Positions 38,082 to 46,791 of a stretch of 64,000 bases of DNA are shown in pieces. Origin of the DNA: Iodidimonas sp. SYSU 1G8 (GTDB lineage Bacteria; Pseudomonadota; Alphaproteobacteria; SMXS01); contig NZ_JBBYXJ010000001.1 of NCBI RefSeq assembly GCF_039655775.1, positions 744,001 through 808,000 on the forward strand, written 5' to 3'. The notes beneath the pieces were generated by a model that had not been told where the DNA came from, ran no database searches, and was given only the letters and a program-made list of their open reading frames with translations. Made by a program: the position numbers and the translations under genes. The first letter of the stretch is position 1, and each line of letters opens with the position of its first letter.

Positions 38082-39256
38082 CGGTCGATCTCCCCGAACA
38101 CGATGTCGAGTGAGCCGAGAATCGCGGGAATGTCCGCCAGCATATGTCCCCGGCACATGAAATCCATGGCGGCAAGATGCGGGAAACCCGGCGCGCGGAT
38201 CTTGCAGCGATACGGCTTGTTGGAGCCGTCGGATACCACATAGACACCAAACTCGCCCTTCGGCGCCTCGACGGCGGCATAAGCCTCGCCTTCCGGCACC
38301 TTGTAGCCTTCGGTGTACAGCTTGAAGTGATGGATCAGCGCTTCCATGGAACGCTTCATCTCGCCGCGCTTGGGCGGCACGATCTTGCGGTCGAGCGAGG
38401 CGACCGGACCGGACGGCATTTCGTTGATGGCCTGCTTCATGATGCGCAGGCTCTGGCGAATTTCCTCGAGGCGCAGGATGAAGCGGTCGTAGCAGTCGCC
38501 GTGTTTCCCGATCGGGATATCGAAATCCATCTTCTCGTAGCTGTCATAGGGCTGCGACTTGCGCAGATCCCAAGCGATGCCCGAGGCGCGTAGCGGCGGA
38601 CCGGAAAAGCCAAGATCGAACGCTTCATCGGCGCTGACGATGCCGATATCCACGTTGCGCTGCTTGAAGATGCGGTTCTCGATCAACATGGTTTCCATGT
38701 CGGCGAGCACGGCCGGGAACGTATCGGTCCAGGTATAGATGTCGGCGAGCAGCTCGGGCGGCAGGTCCTGATGAACACCGCCGGGCCGGAAATACGCCGC
38801 GTGGAGACGCGCGCCACACGCCCGCTCATAGAACACCATGAGCTTTTCCCGCTCCTCGAAGCCCCACAGGATCGGGGTCATCGCGCCCACGTCCATGGCG
38901 TGAGTCGTCAGGTTCAGCAGATGGTTGGCGATCCGGCCGATCTCGGAATAGAGGATACGGATGTACTGGCCGCGCGCCGGCACTTCGCACGCGAGGAGCT
39001 TTTCCACCGCCAGGGCGAACGCATGCTCCTGGTTCATGGGCGCGACATAGTCGAGCCGGTCGAAATAGGGCACCGCCTGCAGATAGGTCTTGTACTCGAT
39101 GAGCTTTTCGGTGCCGCGATGCAGCAGGCCGATATGCGGATCAAGCCGCTCGACGATCTCCCCGTCAAGCTCGGTGATCAAGCGCAAAACACCATGCGCC
39201 GCAGGATGTTGCGGACCGAAATTGAGATTGTAGTTCTTCAGTTCGACGTCAGCCAT
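38078..39256 (-). CDS. nuoD: NADH-quinone oxidoreductase subunit D
   Basis: NuoD is the 49-kDa-type subunit that forms the quinone-binding site with NuoB. The N-terminal [15 protein letters not shown] and [10 protein letters not shown] carry the quinone-site histidine; the C-terminus ends with the IVFGEIDR typical of the family. The start [10 protein letters not shown] at 39256 overlaps nuoC by one base. At 392 residues it is separate from NuoC, not fused as in E. coli. Confidence 0.97.
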   Translation of the reverse strand: MADVELKNYNLNFGPQHPAAHGVLRLITELDGEIVERLDPHIGLLHRGTEKLIEYKTYLQAVPYFDRLDYVAPMNQEHAFALAVEKLLACEVPARGQYIRILYSEIGRIANHLLNLTTHAMDVGAMTPILWGFEEREKLMVFYERACGARLHAAYFRPGGVHQDLPPELLADIYTWTDTFPAVLADMETMLIENRIFKQRNVDIGIVSADEAFDLGFSGPPLRASGIAWDLRKSQPYDSYEKMDFDIPIGKHGDCYDRFILRLEEIRQSLRIMKQAINEMPSGPVASLDRKIVPPKRGEMKRSMEALIHHFKLYTEGYKVPEGEAYAAVEAPKGEFGVYVVSDGSNKPYRCKIRAPGFPHLAAMDFMCRGHMLADIPAILGSLDIVFGEIDR

Positions 39257-39876
39257 CAGCCTTGCTTTCCAGCCTCGCCCGCCGCCTTCTCGTCGCCGGG
39301 CAGGATGTATTTCGCGCCTTCCCACGGGCTCATGAAGTCGAAGTTGCGGAACTCCTGCATCAGGCTGACGGGTTCGTAAACCACTCGCTTCTGCTCTTCG
39401 GAGTAGCGCACTTCCACATAGCCCGTCAGAGGGAAGTCCTTGCGCAGCGGGAAACCCTGGAAGCCGTAATCCGTCAGGATGCGGCGCAAATCCGGATGGC
39501 CGGTGAACATCACGCCGTACAGATCCCAGCACTCGCGCTCGAACCAGCTCGAAGACCCGAAGATCTCGATCACCGACGGCACGGGCGTATCTTCGTCCGT
39601 CTGCACCTTCACACGGATCCGGTGATTATGGGTCAGGCTGAGCAGATGGTAGACCACGTCGAACCGCAGCGGCCGGCTCGGATAGTCGGCGCCGCAGACA
39701 TCGATCAGCTGACGGAACTGGCATTGCGTGTCGTCGCGCAGGAACTTCAGCACCCTCACGATGGACGCGGCCTGGGCCGTCAAGGTCAGCTCACCGAGAC
39801 GGACCGAAAAGCCAGTCACGTCTTCCGCAAGGCTGGTGGCGATGAACTCGCCAAGCTCGTTTAGCGCGCCGTCCAT
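39256..39876 (-). CDS. nuoC: NADH-quinone oxidoreductase subunit C
   Basis: NuoC is the 30-kDa-type structural subunit of the peripheral arm. The signature [20 protein letters not shown] and the following [20 protein letters not shown] are complete. The 206-residue protein has a short Ala/Gly/Lys tail. Gap to nuoB is 8 bp. Confidence 0.97.
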   Translation of the reverse strand: MDGALNELGEFIATSLAEDVTGFSVRLGELTLTAQAASIVRVLKFLRDDTQCQFRQLIDVCGADYPSRPLRFDVVYHLLSLTHNHRIRVKVQTDEDTPVPSVIEIFGSSSWFERECWDLYGVMFTGHPDLRRILTDYGFQGFPLRKDFPLTGYVEVRYSEEQKRVVYEPVSLMQEFRNFDFMSPWEGAKYILPGDEKAAGEAGKQG

Positions 39877-39884
39877 CTGGGCCT

Positions 39885-40451
39885 CTATCGCGACAGGTTA
39901 CCGGTTCGCCGGATTTTCTTCTGCAACTGCAGGATGCCGTAGACCAGCGCCTCGGCGGTAGGCGGACAACCCGGGACATAGATGTCGACTGGCACCACCC
40001 GGTCGCAGCCGCGCACGACGGAATAGGAATAATGATAGTACCCGCCGCCATTGGCGCAGCTGCCCATGGAAATCACGTAACGCGGCTCGGGCATCTGATC
40101 GTAGACGCGGCGCAGCGCCGGCGCCATCTTGTTGGTCAGGGTGCCGGCCACGATCATGACGTCCGACTGGCGCGGTGAAGCGCGTGGGGCGAAGCCGAAA
40201 CGCTCCATGTCATAACGCGGCATGCTCGCCTGCATCATCTCGACGGCGCAGCACGCCAGGCCGAAGGTCATCCACCACAGCGAACCGGTGCGCGCCCAGT
40301 TGATGAGGTCGTCGAGACGGGCGACGATGAAGCCCTTGTCGGTCAGGTCTTCCGAAAGGCCCTGGAAATACGCCTGCGAGGCGGCGGTCGATGCGTCAAG
40401 CGGCGCTCCGGCGGGACGCACGGCCGGCGCGAGTGGATTTTCTATTCCCAT
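39885..40451 (-). CDS. nuoB: NADH-quinone oxidoreductase subunit B
   Basis: NuoB carries cluster N2, the last electron carrier before quinone. The tandem cysteines are in [11 protein letters not shown], with further ligands in [11 protein letters not shown] and [13 protein letters not shown] chose the ATG at 40451, which overlaps the nuoA stop (ATGGGAATAG) and has AAGGGG upstream; an ATG at 40472 would add seven residues. The protein is 188 residues with the N-terminal polar extension common in alphaproteobacteria. Confidence 0.96.
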   Translation of the reverse strand: MGIENPLAPAVRPAGAPLDASTAASQAYFQGLSEDLTDKGFIVARLDDLINWARTGSLWWMTFGLACCAVEMMQASMPRYDMERFGFAPRASPRQSDVMIVAGTLTNKMAPALRRVYDQMPEPRYVISMGSCANGGGYYHYSYSVVRGCDRVVPVDIYVPGCPPTAEALVYGILQLQKKIRRTGNLSR

Positions 40452-40807
40452 TCCAGCGCCCCTTTCTTCCATTCATAGACGAAGCCGACGGTAAGCACGC
40501 CCAGAAACACCATCATCGACCAGAAACCGAACAGGCCGATCCCGCCCAGTGAGATAGCCCACGGGAACAGAAAGGCGACTTCGAGGTCGAAAATGATGAA
40601 GAGGATGGCCACCAGATAGAACCGGACGTCGAACTGGCCGCGCGTGTCGGCGAACGCGTCGAAGCCGCACTCGTAGGCTGACAGCTTGTCGGGATCGGGG
40701 TTCTGGCGGGCAACGAGGACGGACGCGCCGACGAGGATCAAAGCGAAGGCGATCGCGACGCCAAGGAACAGCAGAATAGGTAGGTATTCGGCGAGCAAAC
40801 CCTGCAT
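40442..40807 (-). CDS. nuoA: NADH-quinone oxidoreductase subunit A
   Basis: NuoA is a three-helix membrane subunit at the quinone end of the membrane arm. [23 protein letters not shown] carries the family's conserved ECG and D/R residues in the loop between helices 1 and 2, and the second helix [15 protein letters not shown] is intact. It is the first gene of the operon (121 residues). Confidence 0.97.
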   Translation of the reverse strand: MQGLLAEYLPILLFLGVAIAFALILVGASVLVARQNPDPDKLSAYECGFDAFADTRGQFDVRFYLVAILFIIFDLEVAFLFPWAISLGGIGLFGFWSMMVFLGVLTVGFVYEWKKGALEWE

Positions 40808-40876
40808 CGGAAACCGTCTTTTTTGAGTTGTGAGTTCCGGCTTACCGATCGGTCCGGCTGGGACTGATCGGGGCGC

Positions 40877-40904
40877 AGTATAGTCGGCGCACCCCCCAAG
40901 TCAA
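40877..40904 (-). promoter_or_regulatory. Strong sigma-70-type promoter of the nuo operon
   Basis: On the minus strand TTGACT is followed after 16 bases by TATACT, placing the transcript start about 60-65 bp before nuoA. No second promoter as good is evident in the following 17 kb of tightly packed genes. Confidence 0.8.
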
Positions 40905-40947
40905 ACCGATTGGACCCTAGATTTTGCAGGCCAGAACTGTGGGAAAG

Positions 40948-41024
40948 TGGCGAGAGTGACGGGACTCGAACCCGCGACCTTCGGCGTGACAGGCCGACGC
41001 TCTAACCAACTGAGCTACACCCCC
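40948..41024 (-). tRNA. tRNA-Asp (GTC), copy 1
   Basis: The cloverleaf is complete: acceptor GGGGGTG paired with CACTCTC (two G-U pairs), D-arm, anticodon loop CTGTCAC with GTC, T-loop TTCGAGT, discriminator G and encoded CCA (77 nt). Confidence 0.96.
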
Positions 41025-41117
41025 ACGAAGGGATTCTGCTGAACCGATCGGCGCGCCAGAGGCGCCTGGAACCCGTGTCAGGAGACCACGATCGGAACGC
41101 GAAAGAACGAAGTAAAG

Positions 41118-41194
41118 TGGCGAGAGTGACGGGACTCGAACCCGCGACCTTCGGCGTGACAGGCCGACGCTCTAACCAACTGAGCTACACCCCC
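41118..41194 (-). tRNA. tRNA-Asp (GTC), copy 2
   Basis: It is identical over all 77 nt to the copy at 40948-41024, with a 93-bp spacer between them whose sequence is not repeated. CCA is encoded. Confidence 0.96.
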
Positions 41195-41530
41195 GCAAGG
41201 GAGGCTTCGTTTACGGCACCGCCCGTATGGTGTCAACGCAGAATCGACCGGGGAGCGCCTAAGTTTGCGAGGCTGTTTGGCACTGGCCCGAATTCCGGCC
41301 GGACGCAGGTCTTTGTATCCGGCAACTGGCGCGGCCCGTCTGCGCCAAACAATGCGCTTGGGCCGAACCTAGAGAAATATCAGGAGGCTACACGAATCAC
41401 TTCATGTGAGATGACAAGAGCCAAACCATCGGTCCCTCGAACGCCCGGCGCCACCGAGGACGCGCGGCGCCCTCGGAGCGGACTGCTGAGGTGCGTGAGG
41501 CTTTGGACAGGCCGCTCGGGGCCTGGAAAA
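41195..41530. other. Non-coding stretch between tRNA-Asp and tRNA-Val
   Basis: I see no credible gene, terminator or repeat in these 336 bases. Reading frames crossing it also cross the tRNAs in antisense and encode the familiar false peptide of antisense tRNA. Confidence 0.6.
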
Positions 41531-41606
41531 TGGTGGGCGATGACGGGCTCGAACCGCCGACCCTCTCGGTGTAAACGAGATGCTCTACCAACTGAGCTAA
41601 TCGCCC
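41531..41606 (-). tRNA. tRNA-Val (TAC)
   Basis: The acceptor GGGCGAT pairs with ATCGCCC, the anticodon stem TCTCG/CGAGA encloses TTTACAC with anticodon TAC, the T-loop is TTCGAGC and CCA is encoded (76 nt). Confidence 0.96.
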
Positions 41607-41623
41607 GGAAGAATGCATAAATG

Positions 41624-41656
41624 AATCCGACCGCCTAGAGGCAGGCGGCCGGAATC
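41624..41656 (-). terminator. Probable terminator of hupB
   Basis: On the minus strand ATTCCGGCCGCCT and AGGCGGTCGGAT form a long stem with one mismatch, followed by ATTCATTTAT. A smaller hairpin (ATCGTTT/AAACGAT) lies directly after the hupB stop. Confidence 0.55.
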
Positions 41657-41685
41657 GAAATCTTGGATCGTTTAAGAAAAACGAT

Positions 41686-41958
41686 TTAGTTAACTGCGTC
41701 CTTCAACGCCTTGCCAGCCTTGAACTTGGGCTGCGAGGACGCAGGAATATCGATCGTGTCGCCGGTCCGCGGGTTACGGCCGGTCGTCGCGGCGCGCTTT
41801 GCCACGCTGAACGTGCCAAAGCCGACGAGGCGAACTTCTTCGCCCTTCGCCAACGCGCCCGAGATGCCGTCAAGAACGGCGTCGACCGCACTGGCCGCAT
41901 CAGCCTTCGAGAGGCCTGCACTGGTTGCAACGGCCGCGATCAGGTCGTTTTTGTTCAC
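41686..41958 (-). CDS. hupB: DNA-binding protein HU
   Basis: HU is a small histone-like protein that bends and compacts DNA. The 90-residue protein has the DNA-binding arm signature [21 protein letters not shown] and the usual N-terminal dimer helices ([20 protein letters not shown]). The start is a GTG at 41958 with AAGGGGG five bases upstream; the frame is open further upstream but those residues are not HU-like. It has its own promoter and is separated from lon by a terminator. Confidence 0.97.
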   Translation of the reverse strand: MNKNDLIAAVATSAGLSKADAASAVDAVLDGISGALAKGEEVRLVGFGTFSVAKRAATTGRNPRTGDTIDIPASSQPKFKAGKALKDAVN

Positions 41959-42016
41959 GACAACCCCCTTGTTTGTAGATGATTTATCCAACAGGTCTCT
42001 CTTTGAGAGAGAGCGG

Positions 42017-42045
42017 AGTTTAGTTCGCACCTTTTGGAGCGTCAA
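42017..42045 (-). promoter_or_regulatory. Sigma-70-type promoter of hupB
   Basis: On the minus strand TTGACG is followed after 17 bases by TAAACT, giving a leader of about 50 bases to the GTG start. The promoter begins just after the lon terminator. Confidence 0.75.
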
Positions 42046-42092
42046 AGGAAAAGCCCCCGAAGAGCGCAGAAAATCTACGCTTTTCGGGGGCA
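42046..42092 (-). terminator. Rho-independent terminator of lon
   Basis: On the minus strand GCCCCCGAAAAGCG and CGCTCTTCGGGGGC form a 14-bp stem with one mismatch and an 11-base loop, followed by TTTTCC. It lies 33 bp after the lon stop codon. Confidence 0.88.
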
Positions 42093-42124
42093 CGATGGCT
42101 CACTCGGATATGACCGTCCGGTGC

Positions 42125-44533
42125 TTAGTGCGTAACGAGACCTTCCCCGTCGGCCGCCGGCTTGTCCTTGGCAAGGCTCGTTACCGAATCATCCTCTTCC
42201 CAGGTGATCGGCACGAGCGGCTTGGTCAGCGCATGACCGAGGACTTCCTCGACCGTGGATACCGGAATGATCTTCAGTCCGGTCTTCACATTGTCGGGCA
42301 CCTCGGCCAGGTCCTTCTCGTTGTCCTTGGGAATCAACACGACCTTGATTCCGCCGCGAAGGGCCGCGAGCAACTTTTCCTTCAGGCCGCCGATGGCGAA
42401 CACCCTGCCCCGCAGCGTCACTTCGCCGGTCATGGCGATGTCCTTGCGGACCGGGTTGTTGGTCAGCACCGACACGATCGAGGTGACCATACCGACACCG
42501 GCCGACGGACCATCCTTCGGCACCGCGCCTTCCGGAACGTGGATGTGGATATCGCGCTTCTCGAAGATCCGCGGATGAATCCCGAAGGTGGTCGCCCGCG
42601 ACTTCACGAAGCTGGCCGCCGCCTGGATCGATTCCTGCATCACGTCACCGAGCTTGCCGGTGATGGTCATCTTGCCCTTGCCGGGTACGAGGACGGATTC
42701 GATGGACAGCAACTCGCCGCCCACTTCGGTCCAGGCCAGGCCGGTCACGACACCGACGCTGTCTTCCTCTTCGGCAATGCCGTAGCGGAAGCGGCGCACG
42801 CCCGAATAGTCGCCCAGATTCTCGGCGGTGACCCGCACCTTGTCGGTCTTGCCACCGACCAGTTCACGGATCGCCTTGCGCACGAGCTTGGCCAGTTCGC
42901 GCTCGAGACTGCGCACGCCGGCTTCCCGGGTGTAGTAGCGGATCAGGTCACGCAGGGCTTCGTCGGTGATCTCCCACTCGCCCTTCTTGATGCCGTTCTG
43001 TTCGAGCTGCTTGGCCACCAGGTGACGCTTGGCGATCTCGACCTTTTCATCCTCGGTGTAACCGCTGAGACGAATGATCTCCATGCGGTCCATCAGCGGA
43101 CCCGGAATGTTCAGCGTGTTCGCCGTGGTCACGAACATCACCTTCGACAGGTCATAGTCGACCTCGAGGTAATGATCGTTGAACGTGCTGTTCTGCTCCG
43201 GATCGAGCACCTCCAGCAGCGCCGACGACGGATCGCCGCGGAAATCCGCACCCATCTTGTCGATCTCGTCGAGCAGGAAGAGCGCGTTGTTGCTGCCCGC
43301 CTTCTTCATGCTCTGGATGATCTTGCCGGGCATGGAACCGATATAGGTCCGGCGGTGACCGCGGATCTCGGCCTCGTCGCGCACACCGCCCAGCGACACG
43401 CGCACGAAGTCCCGGCCCGTCGCCTTGGCGATCGACTTGCCAAGCGAGGTCTTGCCGACGCCGGGCGGGCCGACCAGGCACAGGATCGGGCCGCGGATCT
43501 TCTTGGTGCGTTGCTGCACGGCAAGATATTCCAGGATCCGTTCCTTGACCTTCTCCAGACCATAATGATCCGTGTCGAGAACCGTCTCGGCGACCGAAAT
43601 GTCGGTGCGTACCTTCTTGGACTTGTTCCACGGAATGTTGAGCAGCCAATCGAGGTAGTTGCGCACGACCGTCGCTTCCGCCGACATGGGGCTCATGTTG
43701 CGCAGCTTCTTCAGCTCGCCTTCGGCCTTGGTGCGGGCTTCTTTCGACAGCTTGGTCGCGTGAATCTTCTCTTCGAGTTCGGCGATCTCGTCCGCGCCTT
43801 CCTCGCCCTCGCCCAGTTCGCGCTGAATGGCCTTCATCTGCTCATTCAGGTAATACTCGCGCTGGGTCTTCTCCATCTGCTTTTTGACACGGCTGCGGAT
43901 CTTCTTCTCGACCTCCAGCACGCCGATCTCGTTCTCCATCAGCGCGTAGACGCGTTCGAGACGCGAGCCGACATCCTCCATCTCCAGCAGTTCCTGCTTC
44001 TCGGAGATTTTAACGGACAGATGCGAGGCAAGGGTGTCGGCAAGCTTGGCCGGATCATCAATTTGATTCACCGAAACAAGAACTTCCGGCGGAACCTTCT
44101 TGTTCAGCTTCACATACTGCTCGAACTGCGAGACGACCGAGCGCGCCAGAGCTTCAAGCTCCGCGCGTTCGGCGAGGCTTTCCTCGATCTCGGAGGCCTT
44201 CGCCTCGAAGAATTCCGGATTGTCGACGAACTCATCCAGGCGCGCGCGCGAGCCACCTTCCACCAGCACCTTCACGGTGCCGTCGGGCAACTTCAGCAGC
44301 TGCAGAACGGACGCGATGGTGCCGACGCGGAAGATGTCGGCGTGGCCTGGGTCGTCCTGCCCGGCGTCCTTCTGCGTCACGAGAAGGATCTTCTTGTCAT
44401 CCTTCATCACATCCTCGAGCGCCCGCACGGACTTCTCGCGCCCCACGAACAGGGGAACGATCATGTGCGGGAACACGACGATGTCGCGCAGCGGCAAAAC
44501 CGGAAAGGTCGTTGACTTGTCTGATTTCTGCAT
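42125..44533 (-). CDS. lon: ATP-dependent endopeptidase Lon
   Basis: Lon degrades misfolded and selected regulatory proteins; in alphaproteobacteria substrates include cell-cycle regulators. The 802-residue protein has an N-terminal substrate-binding domain (to about residue 300), an AAA+ module with Walker [10 protein letters not shown] at residues 355-363 and Walker B FLLDEIDK, and a C-terminal Ser-Lys protease domain with the catalytic serine in [11 protein letters not shown]. All key residues are intact. It lies downstream of clpX, separated by a terminator-like hairpin, and upstream of hupB, the common clpP-clpX-lon-hup order. Confidence 0.97.
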   Translation of the reverse strand: MQKSDKSTTFPVLPLRDIVVFPHMIVPLFVGREKSVRALEDVMKDDKKILLVTQKDAGQDDPGHADIFRVGTIASVLQLLKLPDGTVKVLVEGGSRARLDEFVDNPEFFEAKASEIEESLAERAELEALARSVVSQFEQYVKLNKKVPPEVLVSVNQIDDPAKLADTLASHLSVKISEKQELLEMEDVGSRLERVYALMENEIGVLEVEKKIRSRVKKQMEKTQREYYLNEQMKAIQRELGEGEEGADEIAELEEKIHATKLSKEARTKAEGELKKLRNMSPMSAEATVVRNYLDWLLNIPWNKSKKVRTDISVAETVLDTDHYGLEKVKERILEYLAVQQRTKKIRGPILCLVGPPGVGKTSLGKSIAKATGRDFVRVSLGGVRDEAEIRGHRRTYIGSMPGKIIQSMKKAGSNNALFLLDEIDKMGADFRGDPSSALLEVLDPEQNSTFNDHYLEVDYDLSKVMFVTTANTLNIPGPLMDRMEIIRLSGYTEDEKVEIAKRHLVAKQLEQNGIKKGEWEITDEALRDLIRYYTREAGVRSLERELAKLVRKAIRELVGGKTDKVRVTAENLGDYSGVRRFRYGIAEEEDSVGVVTGLAWTEVGGELLSIESVLVPGKGKMTITGKLGDVMQESIQAAASFVKSRATTFGIHPRIFEKRDIHIHVPEGAVPKDGPSAGVGMVTSIVSVLTNNPVRKDIAMTGEVTLRGRVFAIGGLKEKLLAALRGGIKVVLIPKDNEKDLAEVPDNVKTGLKIIPVSTVEEVLGHALTKPLVPITWEEDDSVTSLAKDKPAADGEGLVTH

Positions 44534-44627
44534 GGCTTCCCATTCGATCCAGATTTGGGGGCCGACGAATCGACCGCCCCCACATTATCGTACCCGCTCA
44601 AATGGAGATTGGATCAGGAAAGATCAA

Positions 44628-44649
44628 CCCCCGGGCCATCCGCCGGGGG
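44628..44649 (-). terminator. Terminator-like hairpin after clpX
   Basis: CCCCCGG and CCGGGGG pair around an 8-base loop just downstream of the clpX stop; the minus strand continues TTGATCTTTCC. Partial termination is likely before lon. Confidence 0.55.
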
Positions 44650-44660
44650 AGCGGGGAAGT

Positions 44661-45929
44661 TCAGGCGCCCTTGCCCACGTCATCCCGGCGATCGGAATAG
44701 ATATAGAGCGGCTGGGCGCGGCCTTCGACAACCTCGTTGTTGATGACCACCTCGCCAACGCCTTCCAGCGCCGGCAGATCAAACATGGTGTCCAGAAGGA
44801 TCGCTTCCATGATCGAGCGCAGACCCCGCGCGCCAGTCCGGCGCTTGATCGCCTTGCGGGCGACCGCATGAAGCGCGTCCTCGGTAAAGCCGAGCGACTT
44901 GCCTTCCATCTCGAACAGGCGCTGATACTGCTTCACCAGAGCGTTCTTGGGCTTGGTGAGAATTTCGATCAGTGCCTCTTCGTCCAGATCGCGCAGGGTG
45001 GCGAGCACCGGAAGACGGCCGACGAATTCGGGGATCAGGCCGAATTTCAGCAGATCCTCTGGCTCGACGCCCTGCAGAACCTCGCCCGTCCGGCGATCTT
45101 CGGGGCCGACCACATTGGCGCCGAAGCCGATCGACTTGTTGGTACCGCGCGCGTCGATGATCTTTTCCAGGCCAGCAAACGCGCCGCCGCAGATGAACAG
45201 GATGTTGGTCGTGTCCACCTGCAGGAATTCCTGCTGCGGATGCTTGCGGCCGCCCTGGGGCGGCACGCTGGCGACCGTGCCTTCCATGATCTTCAGCAGT
45301 GCCTGCTGCACACCCTCGCCCGACACGTCCCGCGTGATCGACGGATTGTCGGACTTGCGGCTGATCTTGTCGACCTCGTCGATGTAAACGATGCCGCGCT
45401 GCGCCCGTTCGACATTGTAGTCGGCCGACTGCAGCAGCTTCAGGATGATGTTCTCGACATCCTCGCCCACATAACCGGCTTCAGTCAGCGTGGTGGCGTC
45501 GGCCATGGTGAAGGGCACATCCAGGATGCGCGCCAGTGTCTGGGCCAGAAGCGTCTTGCCGCAGCCCGTCGGACCGATCAGCAAAATGTTCGACTTGGAC
45601 AGTTCGACGTCATTGTTCTTGGACGCGTGGTTCAGCCGCTTGTAGTGGTTATGCACCGCGACCGACAGCACCCGCTTGGCGGTCTGCTGACCAATGACGT
45701 AGTCATCCAGCACACGGCAGATTTCCGCGGGCGTGGCAATGCCTTCGCCGGACTTCACGAGCGAGTTCTTGTTCTCCTCGCGGATGATGTCCATGCACAG
45801 TTCGACGCATTCATCGCAGATGAACACGGTCGGTCCGGCAATGAGCTTGCGCACTTCGTGCTGGCTCTTGCCACAGAACGAACAATAGAGCGTGTTCTTG
45901 GAGTCGCTGCTTCCGCTGGTCTTGGTCAT
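44661..45929 (-). CDS. clpX: ATP-dependent Clp protease ATP-binding subunit ClpX
   Basis: ClpX unfolds tagged or native substrates and feeds them into ClpP. The N-terminal zinc-binding domain has Cys16, Cys19, Cys38 and Cys41. The AAA+ module has Walker [14 protein letters not shown] and Walker [11 protein letters not shown]. The start [11 protein letters not shown] at 45929 fits the family; an upstream ATG at 45983 overlaps the promoter region. The protein is 422 residues. It follows clpP after 112 bp with its own candidate promoter. Confidence 0.97.
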   Translation of the reverse strand: MTKTSGSSDSKNTLYCSFCGKSQHEVRKLIAGPTVFICDECVELCMDIIREENKNSLVKSGEGIATPAEICRVLDDYVIGQQTAKRVLSVAVHNHYKRLNHASKNNDVELSKSNILLIGPTGCGKTLLAQTLARILDVPFTMADATTLTEAGYVGEDVENIILKLLQSADYNVERAQRGIVYIDEVDKISRKSDNPSITRDVSGEGVQQALLKIMEGTVASVPPQGGRKHPQQEFLQVDTTNILFICGGAFAGLEKIIDARGTNKSIGFGANVVGPEDRRTGEVLQGVEPEDLLKFGLIPEFVGRLPVLATLRDLDEEALIEILTKPKNALVKQYQRLFEMEGKSLGFTEDALHAVARKAIKRRTGARGLRSIMEAILLDTMFDLPALEGVGEVVINNEVVEGRAQPLYIYSDRRDDVGKGA

Positions 45930-45957
45930 AGCCCGAGTCGTACTGCCATTTGCGAGC

Positions 45958-45987
45958 ATGCTAGCCGGGCGCGGCCCGGCCAATCAA
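45958..45987 (-). promoter_or_regulatory. Candidate clpX promoter with inverted repeat in the spacer
   Basis: On the minus strand TTGATT is followed after 18 bases by TAGCAT, about 30 bp upstream of the clpX start. The spacer is nearly filled by a perfect inverted repeat, GCCGGGC-GCG-GCCCGGC (45964-45980), which could be an operator or could act as the clpP terminator. Confidence 0.45.
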
Positions 45988-46041
45988 TGCCTATGTTGCG
46001 GCGCGTTGCCGCGTTAGGGGCACTCTTGAAGGCCAAAACCC

Positions 46042-46671
46042 TTAAGCCGCCTTGCTCTGCGGGTCCGGGCGCTTCTCGAAGACCTCGTCGATCAGGCCGA
46101 ACGCCTTGGCGTCGTTGGCCGTCATGAAGTTGTCGCGTTCGAGCGCGCGGCGGATGGTTTCGATGTCCTGGCCCGTGTGCTTTACGTAGATCTGGTTCAG
46201 GCGCTCGCGAATGGCGAGGATTTCCCGCGCATGAATTTCGATATCCGTCGCCTGACCCTGGGCGCCGCCCGACGGCTGATGCAGCATGACGCGGGCATTC
46301 GGGGTCGCGAAGCGACGGCCCGGTTCGCCAGCCTGCAGCAGCAGCGAACCCATGGACGCGGCCTGACCGATGCACACGGTGGACACCGGCGCCTTGATGT
46401 ACTGCATGGTATCGTAGATCGCGAGTCCCGAGGTGACGATGCCGCCCGGCGAGTTCACGTAGAGCGCGATCTCCTTGCCGGGATTTTCGGCCTCGAGGAA
46501 CAGCAGCTGGGCGCAGATCAGGCTGGAGACGCCGTCATCGATCGGCCCCACCAGGAAGATGATCCGCTCCTTGAGCATGCGCGAGTAGATGTCGTACGCA
46601 CGCTCGCCGCGATTGCTCTGCTCGACCACCATGGGAACGAGAGCACTGTAGATTTCGTAAGGATCCCTCAT
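46042..46671 (-). CDS. clpP: ATP-dependent Clp protease proteolytic subunit
   Basis: ClpP forms the tetradecameric serine-protease chamber used by ClpX and ClpA. The catalytic Ser106 (GQAASMGS) and His131 (MLHQPSGG) are present. The start [13 protein letters not shown] at 46671 has AAGG eight bases upstream; an ATG at 46704 lies too close to the upstream hairpin and lacks family similarity. The protein is 209 residues. It lies 120 bp after tig with a striking palindrome in between. Confidence 0.97.
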   Translation of the reverse strand: MRDPYEIYSALVPMVVEQSNRGERAYDIYSRMLKERIIFLVGPIDDGVSSLICAQLLFLEAENPGKEIALYVNSPGGIVTSGLAIYDTMQYIKAPVSTVCIGQAASMGSLLLQAGEPGRRFATPNARVMLHQPSGGAQGQATDIEIHAREILAIRERLNQIYVKHTGQDIETIRRALERDNFMTANDAKAFGLIDEVFEKRPDPQSKAA

Positions 46672-46690
46672 CGCACCGCCTTGTTTTCCG

Positions 46691-46719
46691 GAGGCCCAGT
46701 TCAACGTGAACTAGGCCTC
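46691..46719. repeat. Long inverted repeat in the tig-clpP intergenic region
   Basis: GAGGCC-x-AGTTCA and TGAACT-x-GGCCTC form a 13-position stem with one central mismatch and a 3-base loop, 20 bases upstream of the clpP start. There is no T-run on the minus strand after it, so it is not a classic terminator. It may be an operator or a leader hairpin. Confidence 0.6.
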
Positions 46720-46791
46720 ATGATTGGTTTTCAAAGGGTCTGACCGCTGACGGCCGCACCCCGATCGGTTCGACGCGTGGGCAGGCCAGGA

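Noticed and set aside
41075-41620. A plus-strand frame containing TGLEPATFGVTGRRSNQLSY
   Set aside because: This is the well-known false peptide from reading tRNA genes in antisense; the region holds tRNA-Asp and tRNA-Val.
41711-44515. A 934-codon open frame on the plus strand opposite lon
   Set aside because: It lies exactly antisense to a clear Lon protease and shows no recognisable domain; long antisense frames are expected in G+C-rich genes with strong third-position bias.
44534-44600. A heat-shock (sigma-32) promoter for lon
   Set aside because: A GATAAT-like -10 is present, but no CTTGAA-type -35 lies at a suitable distance, so I do not call it.
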